Source: Albugo candida (Eukaryota; Oomycota; Peronosporomycetes; Albuginales). From it: DNA of 64,000 bases. Positions 25,977 through 37,037 of this stretch are shown here, piece by piece; positions within the stretch are counted from its first letter, which is position 1, and each line of letters opens with the position of its first letter. The position numbers and the translations under genes were made by a program. A model generated the notes under the pieces. It saw nothing but the letters and a program-made list of their open reading frames with translations. It was not told the DNA's origin and did no database searches. The stretch is taken from NCBI GenBank assembly GCA_040437565.1, contig JBDOQK010000051.1, positions 62,001 to 126,000 of the forward strand, read 5' to 3'.

Positions 25977-26484
25977 ACGCGTGGGAATTTATAAGAAATC
26001 TTGGGGAAATGAGTGGAATCTATTCATACTATCAGGGGAAATGCGTGGGATTGTATCAGGAAACCAAGGATATCTAGAATCGGAATTCAGCAAAAACCGG
26101 GGAATTCTTAGCGAGTGTCCACTGAGAAAGCCTTATCTTCCCGATCGAGTCATGCTTTCACCTATGTGTTCGTCTCGTTTTTTTTCCGTTTCAGGAATTC
26201 CTCTTCATGCAACCAAGATTGAGCAAAGCAGTACAAACGTCGTGTTTCCATTTCTTACCTACGGTTTTGACCTAGCTACGGTGAAGCGGTACTTTGTTTA
26301 GAGACAATAAAATTGTAAAGGTTTCTTAAAGTTCCTTTCTTAGGATTTGAAATCGTAATAGATATGGAACACCCTCGCGATTACAACTCTTTCATTCTCC
26401 GACTAAGCTATCCTTGTGAATTTTGACTACCCATTTTTCGATTTGCTCTCAACTTAACATTTCAGATTGAACGAATTGAGAAGA

Positions 26485-27479
26485 ATGAAACATATTGCTG
26501 TTCAATGGATGGGGGTCATCGCATTCATGATGATCAATTCGAGTCGGCAGATGGATAAGCAAGGTCAGGTGTCTGGGAAGGGAGTCGATGAAAACACGCA
26601 AGCACATGGGGTCATTGAGTTATTTGGAGAACTTATGAAACGCGCTAATGACAACAGCGGTATGTAGCAGCCTTAACAACGAATTTCGATCCGATTGCCA
26701 CTGTTTTCTTTCATCCATTGAATATAGAGAACGCGGTACTTTCACCTAAAGAGGTAACTGTAGGAGTGTGGCGTATATTCCAGTACTATAAAGCCGTGGA
26801 AGACAGTAAGAGCACCACTTACAATTCTCGTCTAAATAATTACCTTGTTCTCGCGTGTGTGCGTCGATAGAAAAACCCGACAATGAACGCATCCGTTATC
26901 TCGAAGATGCACTAACAATACTCGGATCATCGAATCCGAGCTCTAAACATTCATGCGTTACCGAGAAGGACTACATGGAAGGTTAGTTGCTGCGGAATCA
27001 NNNNNNNNNNNNNNNNNNNNNNNNNNNNNNNNNNNNNNNNNNNNNNNNNNNNNNNNNNNNNNNNNNNNNNNNNNNNNNNNNNNNNNNNNNNNNNNNNNNN
27101 TCATTTGTCCCTCTATATGACAAACGATACGCTAATAGCATTATCAAGTCTGGCTATATACTTTAAAGTGCAACTTCCAGAGAGCAATTTGGCAAAGAAC
27201 GATCTAACACCTAATGTGTTACTTCAAATAATACACAACGCTCGGTCGGTACTCGAAAAGGACAGCGAACACACGTCTGCAAGCAATAAAAGTACCAGCT
27301 CCAGCAGTCGTGGTGAAGGCAGAAGATTGCGTGAAATCACCGAAGCAGATGGAGACAAACGCCAGGACGTGCTATCACTACCATCGACGCGGCTGGAAGA
27401 GACATCTGCCTCGGCATGCAGAAAGAACATCAAATCCAGCAAGGAAAGAAAGGGGGGAAAGGAGAACTGGCGACACTAA
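26485..27479 (+). CDS. Small secreted protein, four exons, unknown function
   Basis: Exons 26485-26659, 26728-26805, 26871-26981 and 27181-27479 join in frame to give 220 residues. The introns have standard GT-AG ends; the third contains a 100-N gap (27001-27100) whose edges share tca. The ATG at 26485 begins a hydrophobic signal peptide (MKHIAVQWMGVIAFMMINSS) preceded by basic residues only in the untranslated frame. The mature part is hydrophilic, with a helical middle (VWRIFQYYKAVED, ERIRYLEDALTIL) and a low-complexity Ser/Lys/Arg-rich end (STSSSSRGEGRRLRE...KERKGGKENWRH). No RxLR-dEER or CRN motif is obvious. The isolated position in a repeat-rich region and the signal peptide make it an effector candidate by inference only. 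Confidence 0.6.
27001..27100. other. 100-N gap inside an intron, 3-bp shared edges
   Basis: The bases tca stand on both sides of the gap. Collapsing the Ns would leave an intron of about 96 bp, in the normal range here. Confidence 0.5.
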
Positions 27480-30400
27480 GTGTGACAACGAATTTTTCCG
27501 ATCCAAGTCGGTAGCACATGATAAGAATGACCCATCCAATATATTCACTTGTTGAGCGAAGATACGTTTTCTTTAATTAGTACGAAGCCCAATACAATTT
27601 ATCCAGCGGTTTCTTTAATCCAAAGCTTGGCCAAAAGCTATTACTCTCGGTGCAGTGACGCGGCCCCTTTAATGGCATTTGCTATAATATCCGCGCCAGC
27701 TTCAATGAAACCTTCGCTTCACAACAAGCCAGATTTTTCGCATAATATCGTGACTGTCCTGCCTGTCCTTCCTTAGTTAAATGGTAATGTTTCGGCTCGC
27801 ATAGATAGCATGAGACATACTGAGGGTACTTTGAGCCAAACACAAATCAACACGCTCATGCTAGACTCAGTTCAGATTCAGTGATGGTTTCCGAATTAGT
27901 ATTCTTGTCGACCAAACAATTGACCTTCCAACACGATGACCAATATAACGTAGACGAAGGCACCTTGACAATTTATCTACTCGTGCATCATATATCTTGA
28001 TAAGCTCCATAACTGTTACTTTTGTCCGACATCACTTTCTCATCGGAATGGAGCAAACTGGTGCAGGTTTGAAGGGTGGACGACGGAAGCGGTATCAGGG
28101 GAGCTTCCAATTGATACTCCACGGCCCACCCACTGTCTTTTATTCAGATCTCGTTTCACATCGAGTCTTAGTAAATCAAATGAGTCGCAGAATGTCTATC
28201 CCTTCGGCTCACGCAACACTCCATCGAGGCATCGAGCACTCAGAACGAGTCAAATTGCTGTAACGCTTCGGATATTTCAAAGAAAGAGATCCGATGGTGA
28301 TATAAGAAATAGAAATTGTTGAGGCAAAAGCCTCATTGGCCGGAAGTAAAATCTGTCAGGAGTAGCGACCCGCATGGAAGTAGCACAGCAACAACGACGA
28401 AGCCACGGTGAGCTTCAGAAACTCAAAGCTCAAAACGGCTGTCGCCACGAAGGTAATGAACGTCTTCAACCTAGAATTAGATGATGCCAACTAGCACAAT
28501 GCTGTAGAAAAGTTAGATCAACAAAATTGTGAGAACCCTGAAAAGGCAAAGCTCCATAGTCGGTACCGATCATGTGATAGCTTGCGATGGTCGAGGCATC
28601 TTTGGTGGAAATCAATCGTATCGAGTAAGCCTGTTTCTTTGCTTCTATGTTCGGTTCTTATCTTCCAATTGCTTGAGTAGGCACAAACTGCTGAAAGCCT
28701 TTTCGCATTGTAATCGTCATCAATCTACTACCATGTCGCGATTGAGTGAGCGTATGCGCTATATGACGATACGTCGAATTGATTAATTTCAATTTTGAGA
28801 AAATGAGCGAGAGCGCCGAATCTACCCACCATTTTGATTTCTAAGAAGAGGTGGTTGTTCAGCGATCCAAAAGCGAACTTGAAACTAGCGCCAAACGATT
28901 ACCCTGATCGAAACGCTGGGTCGGAAGAAGCTGCAATACGCGGTCCTGATCGATCCAAACAAACGACGATAGTGAGACCTCTTGGCTGAGACTGCCAAGG
29001 GAATCGAAGTTGAAAGTTTGGATGTGGAAGCAATGTGTGGTTCAAACAATTCGTTGGCACAGTTTTCAGCAAAATCATACTTTCAATTCCGACTTCAAAG
29101 CTTAGCATCGTTTTGAATCAAAATCGATAATCAAGATGCTTTTCTGGACTGTTCATCTGACATGTAATCACTTCATTTCCTGCATTTGTACAAACCACGT
29201 CCATCTACTCATTCTCTTGATATCCTTCATAGTTGCTTTATAGTTCACCTACAACACATCTTATTTGTCCCAAGCAATGTGCTTTGAACAGATTTTGCTG
29301 GTGTCATTGATTCAATACTAAATTTACCTCTGGCTCCATCGCTGGGTGAGTTTGCTTATTTTAGCTCGATTTTCGGGGCACCCGTTCCTCCATTTGAGCC
29401 CAGTATTGCTAAATTTCGTGTGTGATTGCTTCCTGCTGTGTCTCCGTGGTATTTATCGCTCTTTTATTTGCGTTCCGTCTCACTATAGAAAAAATCCTGG
29501 AACTCTAATAATTGTAGCGAGAGTTTCTCACTGCCGGGGTTCTATTTCGAGACACAATGACCTGGTCCTGAAGTGGTTGAAGCTTCCTTGAATTTCTTCA
29601 CGTTGAATATGGATCTGTCGCTTTCCCTCATTGTAGAGATTTCTCCGCTAATGAGACTGCAGGTAGTCCATTAAACAACTAATCCCCAAGAAGATCACAT
29701 CGAGCTTTGTGTGGGAGCTTTACAACATAATCCGATGAAATGAGTATATCGGTTTCGATCGTTCCGCGTTAGATGAGAGAAATCTTCCTACCCTTTTCAG
29801 TTTCGTAATAAAAGTGTCTTTGAGTAGCATCGCTCCAAATGTCGCAAATGCGCGCTTCGTATTATCTGAACTCTGGGTTTTCGAGGTCCGCAAATTGAGT
29901 GTTTTTATCTCTCCCATTTATTCAAGCGAGAAAGTTTAGGATTGGATACGAGCTCCAAACGGGGACGTCTGATCTCATGAACACTTTTGAGGCTGAATGT
30001 TCTTTCTTAGCGACAAAGATGTAGTACTTCCAATGGTCGTATTACAGAAACCCGAGTGGGCCAGACTCTATTGAGTAGCTTTCACATAATCACACTGTGG
30101 CCTCACGCGTCAACCAATACTGTGTTACCCAACAGGGTTTATATTTCGACGAAATTCACCCCTAAAGCAGTTTATTATTTGACTAGGTCGATTCTAACAT
30201 CCGGAGTGATGGAGAAAAGGTTAGACGATGAAACAATTCTCTCTTTTCTAGTTCTGCTTCGCTGATAATATGAGATGAGAATAATACTAGAGATGCGTGA
30301 TTGATCATAAGAAACAATGGTTCCCTGCTCAATTTGTACCAACCAAAGCATTTGTATTTGCACTTATTCCGAAGACTTTAATGGATTTCCAAGTAGAAGG

Positions 30401-30780
30401 TAAATGAATACTATTCATCAAGGTTGGGAGAAAGCTCCCTCGCTGAGTACAACGGAATAATTGATCGAGGGAAAATTCTTTTTTCATGATTTTTAGCGTT
30501 GAAAAAAATAAGAAAGGGATACTGTCATTTATGTTATACCTACCTACAGGTCAGACACATGCGTGTACCTAACTGCTAACGGTCCGTGAGTTACTTGATT
30601 GGCTGTAGTTCTAACGCTTTGTCTTTTCTATGAAGATACAATAAGAGAAAAGGTTGTGTCGTCAGTCGCATCCCGTACCGTTTCGTGTATACGTTCTCGT
30701 CCTTCTTCAATGTACTCATTTCCTCTTAACACACCTCCTCGTCTGCAACATCACCGCTTCGCCTATTTGATATTTTGGCC
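27480..30780. other. Gene-poor stretch
   Basis: Only short frames are seen. A coiled-coil-like fragment around 28380-28560 (plus strand) is broken by stops. The block 29940-30420 is a diverged relative of 11680-12560. Nothing else is assignable. Confidence 0.4.
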
Positions 30781-31458
30781 TCTGCACCACTCCTGAAGCT
30801 CACCAACTCGGATAATGACGCGCGTTTTCGCATTCACGGCCTTCGTCATTAGGTCTGCAAGTTGCTATTCAGACCGCACGTACTGTGCCGCTATAACCCC
30901 ACGTTCGCGTTAAACGCACGTCGATGTGTTTCACCTTCAGGGACGATGTCTCACCTTTTAGATGCTTGATGGAAGCTTGTTCGTTGACGTATAGGGTCAT
31001 AGGCAGTCCTGGCGCCATGCCAGTTTCACATAATATTTCTCGTATGGCAAGCCGCTCGCGCGACTCTTCCGACGCGTCAGAGAAAAGCTTCTTCCATGGT
31101 GTAGGGTGAGAGGCCACCTTGCTTCTTGGACATTCAGCTTACTGCTATTCCGTGACCCCGCCAGTAAGCGACTTACAATCCGGCTTGTCGGTGGTAAGTT
31201 AGCATCCGAGTAGGACTTCAAAGTCACCGTCTTTCTAGCTCTCTTCCTTGGGGCCATGTACAGCTTGAAAGCACGGGTACCCTCAAGATATTGCGCAATC
31301 CGCTTGGCAAGTTTATCATCATGGAAAGTGGCTGGTGCGTCTGGAGCGTCGTCTTGTGATCAGCGAACGTAATGTCTGGCCGCGTACAGTGCTCCACCCC
31401 CAGTAAGCTTCTAATAAGAGATTGAAAATTCCGTATGCTTGGGCCATCGCTGTCTGCT
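30780..31458 (-). pseudogene. Ty1/copia pol 3' fragment (end of RT and RNase H)
   Basis: On the minus strand the fragments run in order: SLLGVEHCTRPDITFA (end of copia reverse transcriptase), a linker, TLKSYSDANLPPTSR (start of RNase H, with the SDA block), QASIKHLKGE, KVKHIDVR (typical copia KHIDV), and near the end a QLADLMTKA-like block readable in another frame. Frame changes and stops show it is dead. The 5' side is interrupted by a SINE tail at 31459-31532. Confidence 0.85.
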
Positions 31459-31532
31459 TTGTCAAGGATTTCATTGCACTGTTTATCTGGTTCTTTAACT
31501 ACCTTCCTTATCCTATCATGAGCCCCTGACCG
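31459..31532 (-). mobile_element. SINE 3' tail inserted in copia remains
   Basis: This 74-bp minus-strand segment matches the 3' end of the SINE at 62337-62409, differing at only a few positions, and both end at the same ccttgacaa. It is 5'-truncated, as retroposed copies often are, and lies directly against copia RT sequence. Confidence 0.75.
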
Positions 31533-31641
31533 CACTTCTCAATTTGCCGGCTACTAAGTAACCTGCCAATTTAGTAAAACAACTCGAAAAAACAACCTTT
31601 TTCAACTCGTTCCTCTCGAAAACAATGGTTCAAGTCGACAT

Positions 31642-31741
31642 NNNNNNNNNNNNNNNNNNNNNNNNNNNNNNNNNNNNNNNNNNNNNNNNNNNNNNNNNNN
31701 NNNNNNNNNNNNNNNNNNNNNNNNNNNNNNNNNNNNNNNNN
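31642..31741. other. 100-N gap without shared edges
   Basis: The gap edges show no overlap. The right flank is repeat sequence shared with 61945-62030, so a repeat-driven scaffold join is possible. Confidence 0.5.
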
Positions 31742-31850
31742 AGTGATTAGAATAGAGTAGACAACCACCAAACTGTAGTAACAGAAAGGTGTCTAAATAA
31801 AAGTACTACGGGCGAACAAGCTTAACTGAACTGAGCTAGTGTGTAGTCTA
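31742..31850 (-). mobile_element. Partial copy of the insert found at 61948-62173
   Basis: The reverse complement reads ttgttcgcccgtagta, tttatttagac, ctgttactacagtttgg and ctactctattctaatcact in order, as in the nested insert at 61948-62173. It is cut at the gap. It may be an LTR or a non-autonomous retroelement. Confidence 0.6.
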
Positions 31851-31984
31851 TGGCCATCACTGTCTGCTGTAATCAGCAGCGCGCCGTCTACCAATGCAAC
31901 TTCATAGCAGTCTAACCCAATAGGAGCGTGAGTCGAACTCGCATCTCTCGCCTTCGCTCCCTCAGAAGCTCGCCGATGGCGCCT

Positions 31985-32115
31985 TCCTGGTCGACCACGC
32001 ACCTCATCCTTGGGCAATGTAGTGGCACCAGTAATGGTTATCTCTTGTTTATTACCGGTGGCTCTGTCAGTAGCAGTTGCGGAGAGGATTCCATTTGCAT
32101 CGATGTGAAATTTGC
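31985..32115 (-). pseudogene. Hsp70/DnaK substrate-binding-domain fragment
   Basis: The minus strand encodes [19 protein letters not shown] followed by [15 protein letters not shown], unmistakable Hsp70/DnaK substrate-binding sequence. The TTLPKDEV ending looks more bacterial or organellar DnaK-like than cytosolic Hsp70. It is abruptly followed by unrelated sequence and then retroelement sequence, and cut by a gap on its other side. It is either a captured gene fragment or a chimeric contig; contamination is possible. Confidence 0.7.
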
Positions 32116-32215
32116 NNNNNNNNNNNNNNNNNNNNNNNNNNNNNNNNNNNNNNNNNNNNNNNNNNNNNNNNNNNNNNNNNNNNNNNNNNNNNNNNNNNNN
32201 NNNNNNNNNNNNNNN
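32116..32215. other. 100-N gap without shared edges
   Basis: No overlap is seen between tttgc on the left and actag on the right. It truncates the Hsp70 fragment. Confidence 0.5.
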
Positions 32216-34405
32216 ACTAGAAGAGTGGACGCGGAAATTGAAACCAATTACCAACCGCTAGTAACGTATTGGTAAAGTTGAGTTCATTATAAAATGTTAG
32301 AAGTAGAATTATGATGTACATCCACAAGCGTTATTGAGTTCATAGTCAAATGTCGGTCTCTCTCAATGACCTACAACTTTGAACTTTTTTTTATCTATTG
32401 TCAATAGATCAGGTGATATCAACATTCTCGTTCCATGAATATGTTGTCGTTGCATGGTGTCCTATTCGGGATACGTAATGAGCTTATATATAACGCATCT
32501 TTGCTACGACAATGTGTCGTTCCTCTCGCTAACTTTCATTGACCTCAACGAAATCAAATGAGAAACCAATTCTAACCTGCAACTTATGTAATTGCTCAAT
32601 AAACCGAGTTTCTTTGATTGGTTTAATTCTTGTTTTCTTCATCGACGCTGTAGTTGTCAATACGACGTTAATGCTATATAGAACATTCAGAGATTTCACT
32701 GGAGATTAGCACTGTGAAATATGGTTGGCCTTCCTGATCAGCGCTAGCACTTGATTAGATTCGTCACGACAAATGAACTACCTCGACTAATATTCAAGAA
32801 TCTTGAAAAGCTGTGTTATCAAAATGTATTGAGCGTATCAATGCGTCACGTGGATGCGTAGAGAGCATATTAGGGACTTTGTTGAAAAAATGAACAGCTA
32901 CTACAGATAATTTCTATAGCACAAAATCTCGTCACTCATATTAGACACAAGAACAGTGGGAGAGTTATCTGAGGGTGGGCTCAAACAAAATTGATTTTTG
33001 TTCAGCAGTTCCTTACTTTTATATTTCATATAGCATTTTTGAAAATACTAAATGACCCCGAGCCATCAATGATGAGAACCTTGGTCCTGTTGGAAGATGG
33101 TATCTGATCGAGTGGGATGTTGCCAGGTCTCTGGCCGCCTCGGTACTACTTCTGACAGGATTTATGGATTTAAGTCCAGCAGGCGACAGAAGAGGCAGTA
33201 CGGTGTGAAATGATGCAGGTGCCGATATTGTATGAGAGGAGTGGATAAAAAGCAAGTTACTCGTAGGTACGAGAGTAAAGACTGGTAATATACTTATTCT
33301 GCAAAAACACTTCTTTGGAGAACTTCCTAGCGTGCTTCAAAATGTCCACATACAGGAAATGCTTTCTAATATATCAACAATCGATTGTGTAAGTACACTG
33401 AGCAAGAAGGTCATCATTAGTAGTTGACAATTTACATTCTGTGAACTTTTTGTCTGCATTGTTTCTTGTACTCACACGACACCCCACTTACACTCAACTT
33501 GTTTTCTGGTCGTCTATTTACAATTGCTTTCGCTTGACATACATTTATTTCGAGCATACAAGATTAACTTTTTGCGCAGCTACCAGAGGCTTTTTCGCTT
33601 TTTTTAAAATGCACCGAGACATTGCGCTTCTTTCGTTATACATGCATCCATGTGACTGAAGTAGTGACATGTGATGACGGAGAGATCAACTAGAAAGTAA
33701 GAGAGTACCTCAAACGAGAAAGAGAGTTCGAAAAATGGTCAGAAATGGGTCCTACAATGTTTAAATACCGTTTTGAGACTGTTTGACAAAGATTTTCAAC
33801 AGGTAGGACAAAGAAATCTCGAGAGACTTTAAAGAAAGTTTGATGACAATTTATCCACACGTTCACATCTGACCCACAGTTGACCATTTCCCATCTATTT
33901 CCGTGCAATAGTATTCAATCATCCATAGCTACCTTTTTTCAAGTTGCTTGGATCAAGCGCTATTTCTGGTTTTGGATATAAGATTCACATGACGATAGCA
34001 ATCAGATTGTAGATTCTCAAATACAACTTCAAAGATTGTTATTGCTGAAGAAACGCGTGCAACACGCTCTCGAGATTCCGCTTCTAATTTATGAACTGAA
34101 AAGTGCGTTGGATTGATGACTCAACAACTTGATGAATTTGCCAGCTGACTACAGGACCCGGCTTCTACAGTGACTTTGCAACGAGACCGGCGTTCTGTTC
34201 GGCGTTATTCGATTCCTTCAAATATGTCACTTAATAATAATCGAGATTTTTATTCGCTTGAGTGTGCCCAATTTTGAGCTTCATCATAATCGTGTAACAC
34301 TGGTTGAAACATATCAATATATCAGCCAATGAACTCTCCTTTATCACGATAGAGCGCTGTATTGAGCATATTCCGGCAAGTACTTTGATTGCGCAAAGAT
34401 CCAAT
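32216..34405. other. Gene-free stretch
   Basis: No recognisable coding sequence or repeat was found. The 3' end contains the promoter region of the next gene. Confidence 0.4.
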
Positions 34406-36958
34406 ATGAAATCTCCCCGTGCTTTTAGCGTGTACGGTCCAACCTCCGATGAGGAATTCGCTTCAGAGGCTATTGTCTCCGTTTCGTTCATTCCTAATTT
34501 CCCTGTAAAAGAACAATCCTTCTCTCCTAAAATCATTGGCTTACCGGCATGCGGAATGCCTTCCACACAGCTTTTGAGTTGTCTCAGAGCTGCGTTTGGT
34601 ATCTCAAATTCATTCAAGTGCGTTGGATTCCGTACTCGAAACGCGAACGATCAACTCTCCACATTCATTCCTCTGTCAGTAGCATCTTTGTCCCCAGCGC
34701 TTCTAAGTCAAAGTGTCGATCCCGTTGAGATAATGTACCGATATAACAACCATAAAGACTCTCGCGTCAGTCAATCGGAATCGGATTTCTCATCGTTGGA
34801 AGTTCTTTTAGACGCACTGGAGCAAGAAAAACAATGGAATCGATTTGATATGGCCGTATTACGTGCACAATGGGCCGAGTGGAAGCGTTTGGACGATGAG
34901 AAGTTACGTGCCTCGTGGAAGGAATTATTGACCGATCCAAATGTGCCCTTTTCCATGAAAAAAGAACGAATGCGGCAGTGGTTGTTGGATCCGTTTGTCT
35001 CAATCCAAGCACCAAGTGTTCCTCTGCAACGTTCCAGCATTCCTCCACTTGCAACTGAAACACAATTTCCTCAGCCACCAGAATCAATAATCGCTCGGCG
35101 TCCAAGCACGATTTCTCTCGAAGTCCTCACGAGAAATCAAGGGATGATTTATCAAAAGATTGTGGAACTCGCTCATACTGTGTTTTCCCCAAAAATCCAA
35201 AGTAAATTGCTGGCTGAAGCAGATGAATATCATCAAAGAATAAGTCTAAAAGAGGCATCGAACGCGCATCGCAACGAGACGAATGACAATTGTTCAGTCA
35301 ATGATCATGCACGGAAGACAGAGCAGAGCGATATTTCTCAACCAATGATGGAAACATTGCAGCTGGATCTACTGAATACCATTGATCAACTTGTGAATAA
35401 ACATGAGTTACCAGAAGAAGATGGATTGTATCTTATTCGACTTGTTTTGGCTGAATCTGAGGTCATACTAAAGGTCATGCAGCTGTACAAAAAGTGTTCG
35501 AATCAGCATGATATTGAAGACGCATTGAAGCAACTCATTCATCTTGATTCGCTTCCAAAATCCAGTGTGCCTGCAAACCAAGTAAGGAGCCATTTATTGA
35601 GCAGACCAAAATCAATCAAAGTCGAACATCAAAATGTGAGGTCGCAATACACTTTGGATAAATGGAATGACGCATACAAAATCTTGGAACGATTTTATGA
35701 CCAAGAGAAGCTTACGGCCATGGAATTGGAGCTTCTGGAAATTCTGATTCAGCAACAATTCGATCCTGTAATGATTGCAGTCGAAACGTTCCGAACCGAT
35801 AATAACGAGACGACATTGTGCGAACAGCTACGTGTGCTCTTCCGTGACGTCACAAAAGAAACGAAAGCTGAATCGAAGCCGCTTTTCAATACTTGTAAAA
35901 ATGGAACAGAGTCGATTCGAATCGAAAAGTTACATCTGGGACCAGCTCCTCTTGACGCATCCAAAGCTAAATCCATACCTTGGTGGCAGCATCTTGATCA
36001 TCTCGTTTATCAATGGTATTATCGTGGCATGCTTTCGCTGGAACATCATCAAATGATCATATCATTGCTTTCTGAAAAACACAATCTTCTCGAAAGCGCG
36101 TACGAAGTGTATTTGAGTGACCAAGACGATGCCGAATTGCTTGATACATTACAACGAATCGCTAAACTCCAGCTCCAGGCTTATGAGAGCGCTTCATGTG
36201 TCAATTTCGATCGCCTTGTGGACGAATACTGTTCCAATTCGATTTCCGACAATGAATGCAATCGATTGAAAGAATTGTTTGCGAGAAAACATCAATTGAC
36301 TCGCGCAGCATTCCATCAATTCCAGTCGGAAGGTCAAAGTGACGAATTTGTGAGTGCTTTACTTGGAATTGTTCGATTCACTTGTCAGCCAGAAACTCGA
36401 TCGCGACTGCTTCAAATTGTTGGAGAGATGCTTCAGCGTCAATTGATTCGGTCCCATGAAGCGGACGGTTTGATTCGGTTGTACGAGGAGAAAAATGACG
36501 CATTGACGGCCGCAAGTGAGGTGTTTGAGATCGATGGAGACGAGAAAGAACTCATTGAGACGCTGCTACTTGTTGTGAAACACGCGGGTCTTGAAGATCC
36601 ACTGCTTTGCATTGAAAGTAAAGACGCAACGACCCCGAAAGCCAACGATTCTGACGTAGATTCCGCTTTGAAAAAGGATTCTGTTGCGGGAGTGATGGTC
36701 AAAGTATCTGAGAGTGATGGTACGCTGCTGAATGAGACGAAATCGGTGGAGAGTGCGAAGAAATTGAATAAGAAAAGCAGAAAGAAGAAAAAGAAAAAGT
36801 CGGGCTCTACCGAAGTGCGCTCAGAGCCGATAATGAAAAGTGGTGATCGCGAAGATGATCGAAAAACGTCGCAAGTATTTGAAGTCAATGCAGTTAAAGT
36901 TGAACTTGAAGTTGAAGTTGAAGGTGAAGAAAATAAAATATCAGAGGACGACAGTTGA
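34406..36958 (+). CDS. Large helical-repeat protein with Lys-rich acidic tail
   Basis: Single exon of 850 residues from the first in-frame ATG (34406). An N-terminal globular part (about 1-110) is followed by a charged helical region (about 130-200, LLDALEQEKQWNRFDMAVLRA). From about residue 320 there are five degenerate helical repeats of roughly 55-65 residues, starting near 320, 424, 529, 601 and 668. They share the pattern hydrophobic helix, E-x-x-x-L-x-x-L, then a second helix ending A-x-E-V-F/Y-x-x-D-x-D/N-x-x-E-L-x-x-T/A-L. Examples are LLESAYEVYLSDQDDAELLDTL and ALTAASEVFEIDGDEKELIETL. The tail has KKLNKKSRKKKKKKSG and an acidic valine-rich end. I recognise no named domain. A scaffold role, perhaps nuclear given the Lys run, is inference. 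Confidence 0.8.
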   Translation: MKSPRAFSVYGPTSDEEFASEAIVSVSFIPNFPVKEQSFSPKIIGLPACGMPSTQLLSCLRAAFGISNSFKCVGFRTRNANDQLSTFIPLSVASLSPALLSQSVDPVEIMYRYNNHKDSRVSQSESDFSSLEVLLDALEQEKQWNRFDMAVLRAQWAEWKRLDDEKLRASWKELLTDPNVPFSMKKERMRQWLLDPFVSIQAPSVPLQRSSIPPLATETQFPQPPESIIARRPSTISLEVLTRNQGMIYQKIVELAHTVFSPKIQSKLLAEADEYHQRISLKEASNAHRNETNDNCSVNDHARKTEQSDISQPMMETLQLDLLNTIDQLVNKHELPEEDGLYLIRLVLAESEVILKVMQLYKKCSNQHDIEDALKQLIHLDSLPKSSVPANQVRSHLLSRPKSIKVEHQNVRSQYTLDKWNDAYKILERFYDQEKLTAMELELLEILIQQQFDPVMIAVETFRTDNNETTLCEQLRVLFRDVTKETKAESKPLFNTCKNGTESIRIEKLHLGPAPLDASKAKSIPWWQHLDHLVYQWYYRGMLSLEHHQMIISLLSEKHNLLESAYEVYLSDQDDAELLDTLQRIAKLQLQAYESASCVNFDRLVDEYCSNSISDNECNRLKELFARKHQLTRAAFHQFQSEGQSDEFVSALLGIVRFTCQPETRSRLLQIVGEMLQRQLIRSHEADGLIRLYEEKNDALTAASEVFEIDGDEKELIETLLLVVKHAGLEDPLLCIESKDATTPKANDSDVDSALKKDSVAGVMVKVSESDGTLLNETKSVESAKKLNKKSRKKKKKKSGSTEVRSEPIMKSGDREDDRKTSQVFEVNAVKVELEVEVEGEENKISEDDS

Positions 36959-37037
36959 AAGTTCAACATTAATGTAATTGGGTAAAATACGAATAAATAC
37001 ATTTACACCCAATCATCACGTTGCTTTCACACTAGAA

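Noticed and set aside
27549-27776. Minus-strand FIEAGADIIANAIKGAAS-like enzyme fragment
   Set aside because: Too short to distinguish from chance; no continuous frame or neighbour support.
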